Assembly (NCBI GenBank): GCA_900544875.1
Contig: UQWS01000007.1
Location: forward strand, 1-64,000
Direction: 5' to 3'
DNA: 64,000 nucleotides
Source: an uncultured Collinsella sp.
GTDB taxonomy: Bacteria; Actinomycetota; Coriobacteriia; Coriobacteriales; Coriobacteriaceae
In this document: positions 1-7,993 of the stretch, one piece after another
How positions within the stretch are numbered: position 1 is the stretch's first letter
Layout of the letters: the number at the start of each line of letters is the position of its first letter
Program-made: the position numbers and the translations under genes
Notes under the pieces: generated by a model
What the model saw: the letters and a program-made list of their open reading frames with translations, nothing else
Told to the model about the DNA's origin: nothing
Database searches by the model: none

Positions 1-96
1 CGCGGGTAAAGTTTATCGCGAGTTCCGCACGAGCCGGAGAGCACTTAATGTGCTCTCCGTGCGAGCAGGACTGTAGAGCAGGAAACTTTACCCGCG
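1..96. repeat. Large nested inverted repeat at the window edge
   Basis: Positions 1-14 (CGCGGGTAAAGTTT) are the exact reverse complement of 83-96. Inside them 36-44 pairs perfectly with 50-58 around a 5-nt loop, and the GCAC/GTGC flanks extend that inner stem. The whole 96 bp can fold as one long hairpin. It lies beyond the pnp terminator and contains no gene. The shape fits a small non-coding mobile repeat or a structured RNA; sequence alone does not decide, and it may continue beyond the window. Confidence 0.6.
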
Positions 97-112
97 GCCC
101 CCGCCGGGAATA

Positions 113-145
113 GCAAAAGGGCGACCCCGTTAAGGAGTCGCCCTT
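113..145 (-). terminator. Rho-independent terminator of pnp
   Basis: A 9-bp stem (117-125 with 137-145) is followed on the minus strand by TTTTGCTA, 25 nt after the pnp stop codon. Confidence 0.8.
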
Positions 146-169
146 GCATGAGCTGCTTATGTGTAGCTG

Positions 170-2416
170 TTACTCGGCGTCGTGGTGACGGCGGGGCTTG
201 CGCCCTCCGTTGTCGCCGGGACGGCGCGGGCGGTCGCTGCGCTCGGAGCGCTCGCGACGCGGACGCTCACGACGCTGGAAGTGCTCGCCGTCACCCTCGG
301 AGGCACCCTCGGCGCGAGCCGGGGCCTCGGGCTTGTCGAGACGATCGAGCGAGATCTTGCCGCGATCGTCAACCTCGATGACGACGACCTTGACCTCGTC
401 GCCCACGTTGAGGACATCCTCGACCTTCTCCACGCGGCCCTTGGCGACGCGGGAGATGTGCAGCAGGCCGTCCTTACCGGGCAGCAGGTTCACGAAGGCG
501 CCGAAGGGCTGGATGGAGACAACGCGACCGGTGTACTCCTCACCCGGCTCGGGAACCTTGATGATGAGCTTGATGCGCTCGACGGCTTGATCGACGGACT
601 CGCCGGTGCCGCCGACAAAGACGGTGCCGTCCTCCTGGATGTCGACCGAAGCGCCGGTCTCGTCCTGGATACCGCGGATGACCTTGCCGCCGGAACCGAT
701 GACGTCGCGGATCTTATCGGTCGGAACCTGGATGGAGACGATGCGCGGAGCGGTGCTGCGCGTGGTGTGACGCGGCTCGGGGATCACATCGAGCATCTTC
801 TGCAGGATGAAGGCGCGACCCTCCTTGGCCTGCTGCAGGGCGCGGGCCAGGATGTCGAAGGTAAGACCGGTGGCCTTGTTGTCCATCTGCAGGGCGGTGA
901 TGCCCTCGGTGGTGCCGGTGACCTTAAAGTCCATGTCGCCCAGGAAGTCCTCGAGACCCTGGATGTCGGACAGGACCACGGTCTTGCCCTCCTCCTGGAT
1001 CAGGCCCATGGCGATACCGGAGACCGGGCGCTTAATGGGCACGCCGCCGTCCATAAGGGCGAGCGTGGAACCGCAGGTCGAAGCCATCGAAGAGGAGCCG
1101 TTGGACTCCATGACCTCGGAGACGACGCGGATGGCGTAGGGAAACTCGTTCTCGTCGGGGAGCACCGGAAGCAGAGCGCGCTCGGCCAGGTTGCCGTGGC
1201 CGATCTCGCGGCGCTTGGGGCTGCCCATGCGGCCAGTCTCGCCGGTACAGAACGGCGGGAAGTTGTAGTGGTGCATATAGCGCTTGCCCTCGGTGGGCTC
1301 GATGGTATCCAGACGCTGGCCCTCGTTGAGCATACCGAGCGACAGGACGGAGAGCACCTGGGTCTGACCACGCTGGAACAGGCCGGAGCCGTGAACGAGC
1401 GGCAGGTAGTTGTCCTTCACCATGATGGGACGGATCTCGTCGGCGGCACGGCCGTCGACGCGCTCGCCGGTCTCGACGACCATGGTGCGCATGGCCTTCT
1501 TCTCGAGCTTCTTGAGCGCCACGGGGATCTCGCGCTCCCAGGCGGCCTGCTCCTCGTCGGTGAACTCGGCGCGGATGGACTCCTTCAGAGCCTCGACCTT
1601 ACCGATGCGGGAAAGCTTGTCGGCGTCGCGCAGGGCAGCGGCCATCTCGTCGTAGTGGGCGAAGATGCGCTCCTGGACCTCCTCGACGGGCTGGTCGAGC
1701 GGGTACTCCTTCTTGACGATAGCGCCGTTGACCTGCTCCCACTCGGCAACGAACTCGTCTTGGGCCTGGCAGAAGGCAGCGAGGGCCTCCTGACCAAACT
1801 TCATAGCGGCGAGCATGTCGTCCTCGGAGATCTCCTCGGCGCCGGCCTCGACCATCGAGATGAAGTCGGCAGAGCCACCCAACTCCAGGTCCAGGTCGGA
1901 GTTCTCGCGCTCCTCATAGGTGGGGTTGACGATAAACTCACCGGTCTCCACGTTACGGCCAATGCGCACGCAGGCAAGCGGGCCCTCGAAGGGCACGCCG
2001 CCGAGCGTCATGGCCAGCGAAGCGCCCATGACGTTGATGACGTCGAAGGGGTTGACCTGGTCGGCGACGAGCGAGGTGGCGACGATGTGTACCTCGTTGC
2101 GGAAGCCGTCCGGGAAGCTCGGGCGGATCGGGCGGTCGATCATACGAGCCGTGAGCGTGGCCTTCTCGCTGGGACGGCCCTCGCGCTTGAGGTAGCCACC
2201 CGGGATGCGGCCGGCAGCGTACATCTTCTCGTTGAAGTCGACGGTCAGCGGGAAGAAGTCGTAATTCTTACGCTCCTTGGAGACGACCACGGTGTCGAGC
2301 ATCGTGGTGTCACCCTGCTTGACCAGACAAGCGCCGGTGGCCTGCTTGGCAAGCTCGCCGGACTCAAAGGTGTAGGTCTTGCCGTACAGCTCAAAGGTCT
2401 TGGATACGAGTGTCAT
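170..2416 (-). CDS. pnp: Polyribonucleotide nucleotidyltransferase (PNPase)
   Basis: Phosphorolytic 3'-5' exoribonuclease of RNA turnover, normally a trimer in the cytoplasm. The 748 residues show two RNase PH domains (about 10-140 and 330-540), a KH domain with a GSGGKVI loop near 595, and an S1 domain beginning around GEEYTGRVVSI near 650. The active-site region GDMDFKVTGT is present. The last 50 residues are a low-complexity tail rich in Arg, Glu and Ser, longer than in many homologues and probably RNA-binding. The ATG is preceded by AAGGAGAAC. It follows rpsO, the conserved rpsO-pnp order, but a terminator sits between them, so pnp may have its own promoter or depend on readthrough. Confidence 0.98.
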   Translation of the reverse strand: MTLVSKTFELYGKTYTFESGELAKQATGACLVKQGDTTMLDTVVVSKERKNYDFFPLTVDFNEKMYAAGRIPGGYLKREGRPSEKATLTARMIDRPIRPSFPDGFRNEVHIVATSLVADQVNPFDVINVMGASLAMTLGGVPFEGPLACVRIGRNVETGEFIVNPTYEERENSDLDLELGGSADFISMVEAGAEEISEDDMLAAMKFGQEALAAFCQAQDEFVAEWEQVNGAIVKKEYPLDQPVEEVQERIFAHYDEMAAALRDADKLSRIGKVEALKESIRAEFTDEEQAAWEREIPVALKKLEKKAMRTMVVETGERVDGRAADEIRPIMVKDNYLPLVHGSGLFQRGQTQVLSVLSLGMLNEGQRLDTIEPTEGKRYMHHYNFPPFCTGETGRMGSPKRREIGHGNLAERALLPVLPDENEFPYAIRVVSEVMESNGSSSMASTCGSTLALMDGGVPIKRPVSGIAMGLIQEEGKTVVLSDIQGLEDFLGDMDFKVTGTTEGITALQMDNKATGLTFDILARALQQAKEGRAFILQKMLDVIPEPRHTTRSTAPRIVSIQVPTDKIRDVIGSGGKVIRGIQDETGASVDIQEDGTVFVGGTGESVDQAVERIKLIIKVPEPGEEYTGRVVSIQPFGAFVNLLPGKDGLLHISRVAKGRVEKVEDVLNVGDEVKVVVIEVDDRGKISLDRLDKPEAPARAEGASEGDGEHFQRRERPRRERSERSDRPRRPGDNGGRKPRRHHDAE

Positions 2417-2483
2417 TGTTCTCCTTTACCCCACAGGCCCCTTGCCTGCGGGCTTCTCATGTGACGCGGGCCCCCTGCCCCCG

Positions 2484-2501
2484 TCACGCTTCAGAGCGTG
2501 A
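2484..2501 (-). other. Small hairpin in the rpsO-pnp spacer
   Basis: TCACGCT and AGCGTGA form a perfect 7-bp stem with a 4-nt loop, upstream of the pnp start. In enterobacteria a hairpin in this spacer is the RNase III site for pnp autoregulation; the same role here is only inferred from position. Confidence 0.4.
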
Positions 2502-2516
2502 TTGTTCACGCCCTTA

Positions 2517-2551
2517 CACAAAAAGAGCGCCCCGCTGCGCAGGACGCTCTT
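2517..2551 (-). terminator. Terminator of rpsO
   Basis: The AAGAGCG/CGCTCTT stem with a GC-rich middle is followed on the minus strand by TTTTTGTG, just after the rpsO stop. Confidence 0.8.
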
Positions 2552-2566
2552 AGCATGTACAAATCC

Positions 2567-2845
2567 TTACTGGATGTTGTCGCGGATGCCCAGAGCCTTG
2601 ATGAGCTCACGGTACTCGACGATGTCGTTCTTCTTGATGTAGGAGAGAAGACGACGACGACGGCCAACGAGCATGAGCAGGCCACGACGGGTGTGGAAGT
2701 CCTTCTGGTGGGACTTCATGTGCTCGGTCAGCTCCTTGATGCGCTCGGACAGGATGGCGACCTGAACCTTGGGGTTACCGGTATCGACCGGGGAGTTACC
2801 GAACTGAGCGGTCAGCTCCGCCTTGCGCTCTTTGGAAACAGTCAT
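2567..2845 (-). CDS. rpsO: 30S ribosomal protein uS15
   Basis: Primary 16S rRNA-binding protein of the small subunit. The 92 residues begin MTVSKERKAEL and carry the family hallmarks HMKSHQKDFHTRRGLL and VGRRRRLLSYIKK. The reading frame is open further upstream, but this ATG has the Shine-Dalgarno AAAGGTG and matches the family N-terminus. A 7-bp hairpin lies just upstream (2866-2883), placed where S15 often represses its own mRNA. Confidence 0.97.
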   Translation of the reverse strand: MTVSKERKAELTAQFGNSPVDTGNPKVQVAILSERIKELTEHMKSHQKDFHTRRGLLMLVGRRRRLLSYIKKNDIVEYRELIKALGIRDNIQ

Positions 2846-2865
2846 TGTTTCACCTTTCGTTTCGC

Positions 2866-2883
2866 GTCGCCCGTGGGCGACTC
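2866..2883 (-). promoter_or_regulatory. Possible S15 autoregulatory hairpin in the rpsO leader
   Basis: GTCGCCC and GGGCGAC form a perfect stem with a 2-nt centre, about 22 nt ahead of the rpsO start. Feedback by S15 on a leader structure is known in several phyla; this particular structure is inferred. Confidence 0.35.
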
Positions 2884-2983
2884 TATTCGCCTCGGACTGG
2901 GAAGCCGCCGGTGGAGCGAACATCCAAGGTCGAGGTACCAACAGGTCGGTATGTTACCACAAGCGGCGCGCGCCTGCGTATCA

Positions 2984-3733
2984 TCACCGACCCAACATGA
3001 ATTCCATCGCACGGAGCCGCTGATCGGTGTGCGTGGCGGCCCAAACATGCGAAAGCCCCAGCAAAAAAGCAGCCGTATGCGGATCGATTCGCTCGGCCAT
3101 GAGCTCATCGAACGTCATGGACATCAGAGCGCGCAGCCATGCGACCTCGCCGGTCGACACCAGCTCGGCACCCGGAATGCTCGACGCGCATGACCCGCAC
3201 AGAAGCCCGCCGGCTTGGGCCGAGAAATACGAGAGCATGGGATCGCCGCACGAGACGCATGCCGAGAAATCGGGTCGGTAGCCAACGTGCGACAGCAGCT
3301 TAAAGACATATGCCGCCACAAGTAGATCCATATGCGCCGCGTCGAGCCCGCTGCCCACCAGGGCAAGCGCTCGCTGCGTGATGGCAAAGGTGAACGGGTC
3401 CTCGGCGTCCTCGAATGAGCACACGCGCGCGACCTCGGCAATCGCGCTTGCGGCGCAGGTCGTCTCGTAATCGGGCGCGGCGCCAACCGGCGCTTCCAAA
3501 AGCTCGGCCTGAGAAACAACGTCGAGCGAGCGTCCATGCGCGAGCAACATATCGACGGTACAGAACAGCTCGCAGCGCGCAGCCAGGCGTCCACCGGGTT
3601 TGCGCGCGCCCTTTGCCACGGCACGAACCTGCCGACCCCGCTCGTCAAGCATCGTCAGGATCAGGTCCGTCTCTTTGAGCTTGGTCTTATCGAGGACGAG
3701 CACCTTCGTGCGATATGTACGAGAACCTGCCAT
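2984..3733 (-). CDS. recO: DNA repair protein RecO
   Basis: Recombination mediator of the RecFOR pathway that loads RecA onto SSB-coated DNA. The 249 residues have the N-terminal OB fold (RTYRTKVLVLDKTKLKETD) and a four-cysteine zinc site (CVSCGDP...CGSC, about 160-185). It begins 15 nt after the era stop and is the last gene of the dnaJ-to-recO operon. The Shine-Dalgarno is weak (GGGACA), so translation may be coupled to era. Confidence 0.95.
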   Translation of the reverse strand: MAGSRTYRTKVLVLDKTKLKETDLILTMLDERGRQVRAVAKGARKPGGRLAARCELFCTVDMLLAHGRSLDVVSQAELLEAPVGAAPDYETTCAASAIAEVARVCSFEDAEDPFTFAITQRALALVGSGLDAAHMDLLVAAYVFKLLSHVGYRPDFSACVSCGDPMLSYFSAQAGGLLCGSCASSIPGAELVSTGEVAWLRALMSMTFDELMAERIDPHTAAFLLGLSHVWAATHTDQRLRAMEFMLGR

Positions 3734-3748
3734 TCGCGCCGCGTGTCC

Positions 3749-4819
3749 CTAATCCTCGGCGTTATAGCCAAAGCGGCGAATCTGGGCCTCGTCGTCACGC
3801 CAGCCGGCCTTGACCTTCACGTCCAGCTCCAAAAAGACCTGGGTGCCAAAGATGCGCTCAAGGTCGCGACGGGCGTCGATGCCGATATGTTTGATCATCT
3901 CGCCGCCCTTGCCGATGATGATGCCCTTTTGGCCCTCGCGCTCGACGTAAATGGTGGCGTGCACGCGCAGCACCTTCTTGGTCTGCTCAAGCGCATCGCA
4001 AATCACGCCCACGGAGTGCGGGATCTCATCGCGGGTGCGGCGCAAAACCTTCTCGCGCACAAACTCGGCAACGAGCGTCTCATCGGAAGCGTCGGTACCC
4101 ATGTCCTCGGGGAACCAACGCGGACCCTCGGGCAAAAAGTGCGCAACGGTCTCGATGAAGGCATCGACGTTAAAGTTCTTGACCGACGACGTCACGATCT
4201 CGTCGTCATATTCCATAAGCTCGTGGGCGGCCTTAAGCTGCTCCATGACCTGTGCGGGGTCGGCTTCATCGGCCTTGGTGAGCACCAGGACCTTCTTGGA
4301 ACGGGCATTCTTGACACGCTCGGCAACCCAGGCGTCTCCCCTGCCAATCGGTTTAGTGGCATCAATCAAAAACGCGACAACATCGACATCGTTCAGCTCG
4401 AACAACGCACTCTTGTTGAGCTCGGATCCCAGACCGTCCTTGGGCTTATGAATACCCGGGGTATCGACAAAGACCAGCTGGTAGCCGGGACGGTTGACGA
4501 CGGCGCGCATGCGACGGCGGGTCGTCTGTGCCACCGGCGAGGTGATGGCGACCTTTTTGCCATAGCAGGCATTAAGCAGCGTGGACTTGCCGGCGTTGGG
4601 GCGTCCGACCAGGGCCACAAAGCCGCTGCGGAAACCGGGCTCCACGTCACCAAAGCCCGCGAGGCTGTCGCCCTCGTCGCACAGGGCGTCGAGCTCCTCA
4701 TCGCTCATGCCCTCAAACGGGTCGAACTCCTCGGCCTCGTCAAACGAATCGGCACCTTCAGCCTCGTCCAGGGACTCGTCGTCCAAAATCTCATCGGTAG
4801 GCTGCATATTGTCGGACAT
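3749..4819 (-). CDS. era: GTPase Era with acidic N-terminal extension
   Basis: GTPase that binds the 3' end of 16S rRNA during 30S maturation. G1 is GRPNAGKST at 72-80, followed by the DTPGIHKP switch region, an NKXD-type TKADE and a C-terminal KH domain (GKGGEMIKHIG). Era is usually about 300 residues. Here about 60 extra N-terminal residues are strongly acidic (many Asp and Glu, almost no Lys or Arg). The ATG has AAAGGGA at good spacing, so the extension looks genuine. It sits between dgkA and recO in the usual ybeY-dgkA-era order. Confidence 0.96.
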   Translation of the reverse strand: MSDNMQPTDEILDDESLDEAEGADSFDEAEEFDPFEGMSDEELDALCDEGDSLAGFGDVEPGFRSGFVALVGRPNAGKSTLLNACYGKKVAITSPVAQTTRRRMRAVVNRPGYQLVFVDTPGIHKPKDGLGSELNKSALFELNDVDVVAFLIDATKPIGRGDAWVAERVKNARSKKVLVLTKADEADPAQVMEQLKAAHELMEYDDEIVTSSVKNFNVDAFIETVAHFLPEGPRWFPEDMGTDASDETLVAEFVREKVLRRTRDEIPHSVGVICDALEQTKKVLRVHATIYVEREGQKGIIIGKGGEMIKHIGIDARRDLERIFGTQVFLELDVKVKAGWRDDEAQIRRFGYNAED

Positions 4820-4831
4820 GGGAATCCCTTT

Positions 4832-5209
4832 CTAAATAAAGCCGAGCGCGTGGGCAAATACCAGCACGCCCACAATCGCGGCGGTGATGGAAAGAACGTA
4901 TACAGAGGCGGCGGCGATGTCCTTCGCACGCTTGGCCAGCGGATGGAGCTCCTGGGTCGCTAGGTCGACGATGGCCTCCATAGCGGTGTTGCACAGCTCG
5001 CCGTGAATCACCAGGCCACAGCAGATGATAATCGTAGCCCACTCGGCAATGTCGAGCCCCACAATGCAGCCGGCAATGACAGTGCACACGCCCGCCACGA
5101 GCATGACCTTAATGTTGCGCTCGGTCTTGACGGCGGTGACGAAGCCCTCCATGGCGTAGGAAAAGGACTTTAAGAAGGACGGATGGTCCTTGTTCGATCC
5201 GGGAATCAT
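4832..5209 (-). CDS. dgkA: Diacylglycerol/undecaprenol kinase family membrane protein
   Basis: Small integral membrane lipid kinase. In Gram-positives this family usually phosphorylates undecaprenol to make the carrier lipid for wall synthesis. The 125 residues have three hydrophobic segments (about 34-55, 57-75 and 98-122) and the signature HGELCNTAMEAIVDLAT. It lies between ybeY and era, the classical order in Firmicutes and Actinobacteria. The substrate is inferred from lineage. Confidence 0.9.
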   Translation of the reverse strand: MIPGSNKDHPSFLKSFSYAMEGFVTAVKTERNIKVMLVAGVCTVIAGCIVGLDIAEWATIIICCGLVIHGELCNTAMEAIVDLATQELHPLAKRAKDIAAASVYVLSITAAIVGVLVFAHALGFI

Positions 5210-5218
5210 AGACGGCTC

Positions 5219-5728
5219 CTAGTCGTGGGCGTGGTTGGTGATGGGGCCGACGTGGACTAGCTTGGGGTCCTCGCCGCGCTCGAGCGCCAGATCGCGCAGG
5301 ATGGCGTCCTCGCGGGCCTCCATGACCTCGGCCTCGTCGTCCTCGATATGGTCATACCCCAGCAGGTGCAGCATGCCGTGTACGAGCATCAGGCGGCACT
5401 CGTCGGCAGGGCTATTGCCAAAGCCGGGGGCCTGACGGGCAATGACCTGCGGGGCCAAGATGATATCGCCGAGCTCGAGCGTCTCGTCGGCGGGAATATC
5501 CTCGTCAAAGGCCGAGTCGCATTCAAACGAGAGCACATCGGTGGTGCGGTCGATGCCACGCCACTCGTGGTTGAGCTCGTGCATCTCGTCCTCGTCGACA
5601 TACGAAAGGGAAATCTCGACTTCACGTTCAACGTCCTCGGCGGCAAGCACAACCTCGCAAATGTGCTCCACCTCCTGCGCGTCGAGCAGCGTATCGAGCT
5701 CGGCATCGTTGCTGATCAATACACTCAA
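5219..5728 (-). CDS. ybeY: Endoribonuclease YbeY (16S rRNA maturation)
   Basis: Zinc-dependent RNase needed for 3' processing of 16S rRNA and ribosome quality control. The metal site H-X3-H-X5-H is at His117, His121 and His127 (HGMLHLLGYDH), within the family length at 169 residues. The start appears to be TTG, overlapping the phoH stop (TTGA), with AAGGAG 5 nt ahead; a GTG lies just downstream as an alternative. The overlap implies coupling to phoH. Confidence 0.95.
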   Translation of the reverse strand: MSVLISNDAELDTLLDAQEVEHICEVVLAAEDVEREVEISLSYVDEDEMHELNHEWRGIDRTTDVLSFECDSAFDEDIPADETLELGDIILAPQVIARQAPGFGNSPADECRLMLVHGMLHLLGYDHIEDDEAEVMEAREDAILRDLALERGEDPKLVHVGPITNHAHD

Positions 5729-6711
5729 CGGGACTCCTTTCGGTCGCGCGAGCGCTGCTCACGCACGTCATCATAAGCATCGTATGCCTCGACGATACGA
5801 CCCACCAGGGCATGGCGCACCACATCGGCGCGCTCCAGGTGTGCAAACGCCACATCGTCGACACGGCCCAAAATCTTCTCGACATCCGCCAAGCCACCAC
5901 GACGACCCACCAGGTCGCGCTGGCTGAGGTCGCCGGTAATCACGAACTTGGAGTTGAATCCAAGTCGTGTCAGGAACATCTTCATCTGCTCGGGCGTGGT
6001 ATTTTGCGCTTCGTCGAGCACCACGAAGGCATCGCTCAGCGTACGACCGCGCATATAGGCAAGCGGGGCGATCTCGATCACGCCGCGCTCCATAAGCTCA
6101 TCGGTGCGCTCGCGATCCATCATGTCAAAAAGGGCGTCGTAGAGCGGACGCATGTACGGATCGATCTTTTCCTCGAGGGTGCCGGGCAAAAAGCCCAGGT
6201 TCTCCCCTGCTTCGACAACCGGACGCGTCAAGATCAAACGGCCCACCTCGTGGCGCTTGAGCGCGGCAACGGCGAGCGCCATGGCCAGATAAGTCTTACC
6301 GGTACCGGCTGGACCCAGGCCAAACGTGATGGTATGCGAGCGGATGGCATCCACATAGCGCTTTTGCCCGAGCGTCTTGGGGCGAATGACGCGGCCGCGA
6401 TACGAAAGCAGCACGTCATCGCGAAGCGACGTAGCCTCGTGCTCACCGTCGCGCAAGACGGCCAGGCAGCGAGAGACATCGTCGGCAGACAGCGTGCGCC
6501 CGGCGGCCGCCTCGCGAAAAGCGTGCTCGAAAAAGCGCGCCACGAGTTCGACCTCGTCCGGGTCGCCGCTCACGGAGATGCTATCGCCACGGGCAACCAC
6601 ATGGGCGCGAACCAAGTTCTCGAGCGCACGAAGGACGCCGTCGCCAGCGCCCAAAACGCGCGAGGGATCAATCCCCTCGGGAACGGTAAGTCTAATCTTC
6701 GAGGCTTCCAT
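5725..6711 (-). CDS. phoH: PhoH-family ATPase
   Basis: Cytoplasmic P-loop ATPase of the PhoH/YbeZ type, linked to RNA metabolism by its constant pairing with ybeY. Walker A is GPAGTGKT at 133-140 and Walker B includes FVVLDEAQNT. The frame is open upstream, but the ATG at 6711 has GGGAGG immediately before it and yields MEASKIRLTVPEG, like the family N-terminus. It overlaps the end of mtaB by 20 nt. Confidence 0.93.
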   Translation of the reverse strand: MEASKIRLTVPEGIDPSRVLGAGDGVLRALENLVRAHVVARGDSISVSGDPDEVELVARFFEHAFREAAAGRTLSADDVSRCLAVLRDGEHEATSLRDDVLLSYRGRVIRPKTLGQKRYVDAIRSHTITFGLGPAGTGKTYLAMALAVAALKRHEVGRLILTRPVVEAGENLGFLPGTLEEKIDPYMRPLYDALFDMMDRERTDELMERGVIEIAPLAYMRGRTLSDAFVVLDEAQNTTPEQMKMFLTRLGFNSKFVITGDLSQRDLVGRRGGLADVEKILGRVDDVAFAHLERADVVRHALVGRIVEAYDAYDDVREQRSRDRKESR

Positions 6712-7984
6712 GAACCTCCCTGCGTGCATGGACCAAGCCGGAATCATCGACTCCGATGATAGCAACATCGAGCAGGCACGGGGCTGTAAGTCCACAGGTA
6801 TCGTCAAGACGGGCATGATGGAACGAGCCGAGCGTCAGGTTGTCGCCATACTCGAGCACGGCACGCTCGACCGTGCCCACGCGACGGCGAGCGTCGGCAA
6901 TAGCGAGCTCCTGTGCAGCGGCCCGCATACGGCGGCTGCGCTCGGCCATAACCTCGGGCGGAACCTGGTCGAGCATGTCGGCAGCAAGGGTACCGGGACG
7001 CTTGCTGTAGCGGAACACGTGCATACGCGAGAAACCCACACGGCGGCACAGCGCCAGCGACTCCTCGAACTCCTCGTCCGTCTCACCAGGGAAGCCGACA
7101 ATAACGTCGCAAGAAAGGGACGCCTGGGGCAAGTTGGCGCGAATCATACGCACCGTGTCCTCAAAGGCCTCGGCGCTATAGGGACGGCCCATGCGATGCA
7201 GGGTCGCCGTGCAGCCGGACTGCACGGGCAGGTGCAAAAACGGGGCGATACGCTGCGGATAGCGCGCCATAACCTTAAGCAGGCGCTCAGAGATATCCAT
7301 GGGCTCGACCGAGGAAATGCGCACATGCGGAATAGATGTGCGCTCCATGATGGCCTCGAGCAGCTCATCGATTTCGACGTGCTCGTCGGTCGCGCTCTTG
7401 CCATCGTAGGCACCCAGGTTCACACCGGTCAGCACCACCTCGGGCACGCCGGCCTCCTGGGCCTCGCGAACTTGCTCGAGCACGGACTCGACGGGCACGG
7501 AGCGCTCGGGGCCGCGTGCCTTCCACACAATGCAATAGGTGCAGCGATGGTTGCAGCCGTCCTGAATCTTCACGCCCAGGCGAGAGCGACCGAGCGCATC
7601 GACCACCTCGCCATCGCTGCAGGCGGGAACGCTATCGGATTCGACACCCAGTACCTCGCAGACGCGCTCGGCGACGTCAATCTTGGACGGCTCGGCGATC
7701 ACGCGATCGGAGAGCTCCAGCAACTCCTCGGGATGCAGGTTGACGACGCAGCCGGTTACGACCACGTAAGGGTCGTTAGGATGGGCCAGCGCATGACGGA
7801 CGGCCTTACGGGTCTTGGCCTCGGCCTCGCCCGTAACGGCACAGGTGTTAATGACGATCAGATCGGCATCCTGGGGATCCACAATAGCAAAGCCCAGGCG
7901 CATAAGATCGGCAGTGATACGGTCAGACTCAACCCGGTTGACGCGGCAGCCGAGGTTGACGACGGAAATATGGGGTGCGAGCAC
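6692..7984 (-). CDS. mtaB: tRNA t6A37 methylthiotransferase MtaB
   Basis: Radical-SAM enzyme that converts t6A to ms2t6A at position 37 of tRNAs reading ANN codons. Cys13, Cys48 and Cys79 are the N-terminal 4Fe-4S ligands, and the radical-SAM motif CNHRCTYC gives Cys144, Cys148 and Cys151. A TRAM-like domain ends the 430 residues. LGCRVNRVES at the N-terminus separates MtaB from MiaB (LGCQMN). The start is GTG with AAGGAG 6 nt ahead, directly after the dnaJ stop. Confidence 0.94.
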   Translation of the reverse strand: MLAPHISVVNLGCRVNRVESDRITADLMRLGFAIVDPQDADLIVINTCAVTGEAEAKTRKAVRHALAHPNDPYVVVTGCVVNLHPEELLELSDRVIAEPSKIDVAERVCEVLGVESDSVPACSDGEVVDALGRSRLGVKIQDGCNHRCTYCIVWKARGPERSVPVESVLEQVREAQEAGVPEVVLTGVNLGAYDGKSATDEHVEIDELLEAIMERTSIPHVRISSVEPMDISERLLKVMARYPQRIAPFLHLPVQSGCTATLHRMGRPYSAEAFEDTVRMIRANLPQASLSCDVIVGFPGETDEEFEESLALCRRVGFSRMHVFRYSKRPGTLAADMLDQVPPEVMAERSRRMRAAAQELAIADARRRVGTVERAVLEYGDNLTLGSFHHARLDDTCGLTAPCLLDVAIIGVDDSGLVHARREVHGSLED

Positions 7985-7993
7985 GCGGACTCC

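Noticed and set aside
182..2464. 760-residue open frame on the plus strand opposite pnp
   Set aside because: It mirrors the codon bias of pnp on the other strand, is low-complexity (Leu, Gly, Asp, Val-rich), and resembles no protein; pnp is certain.
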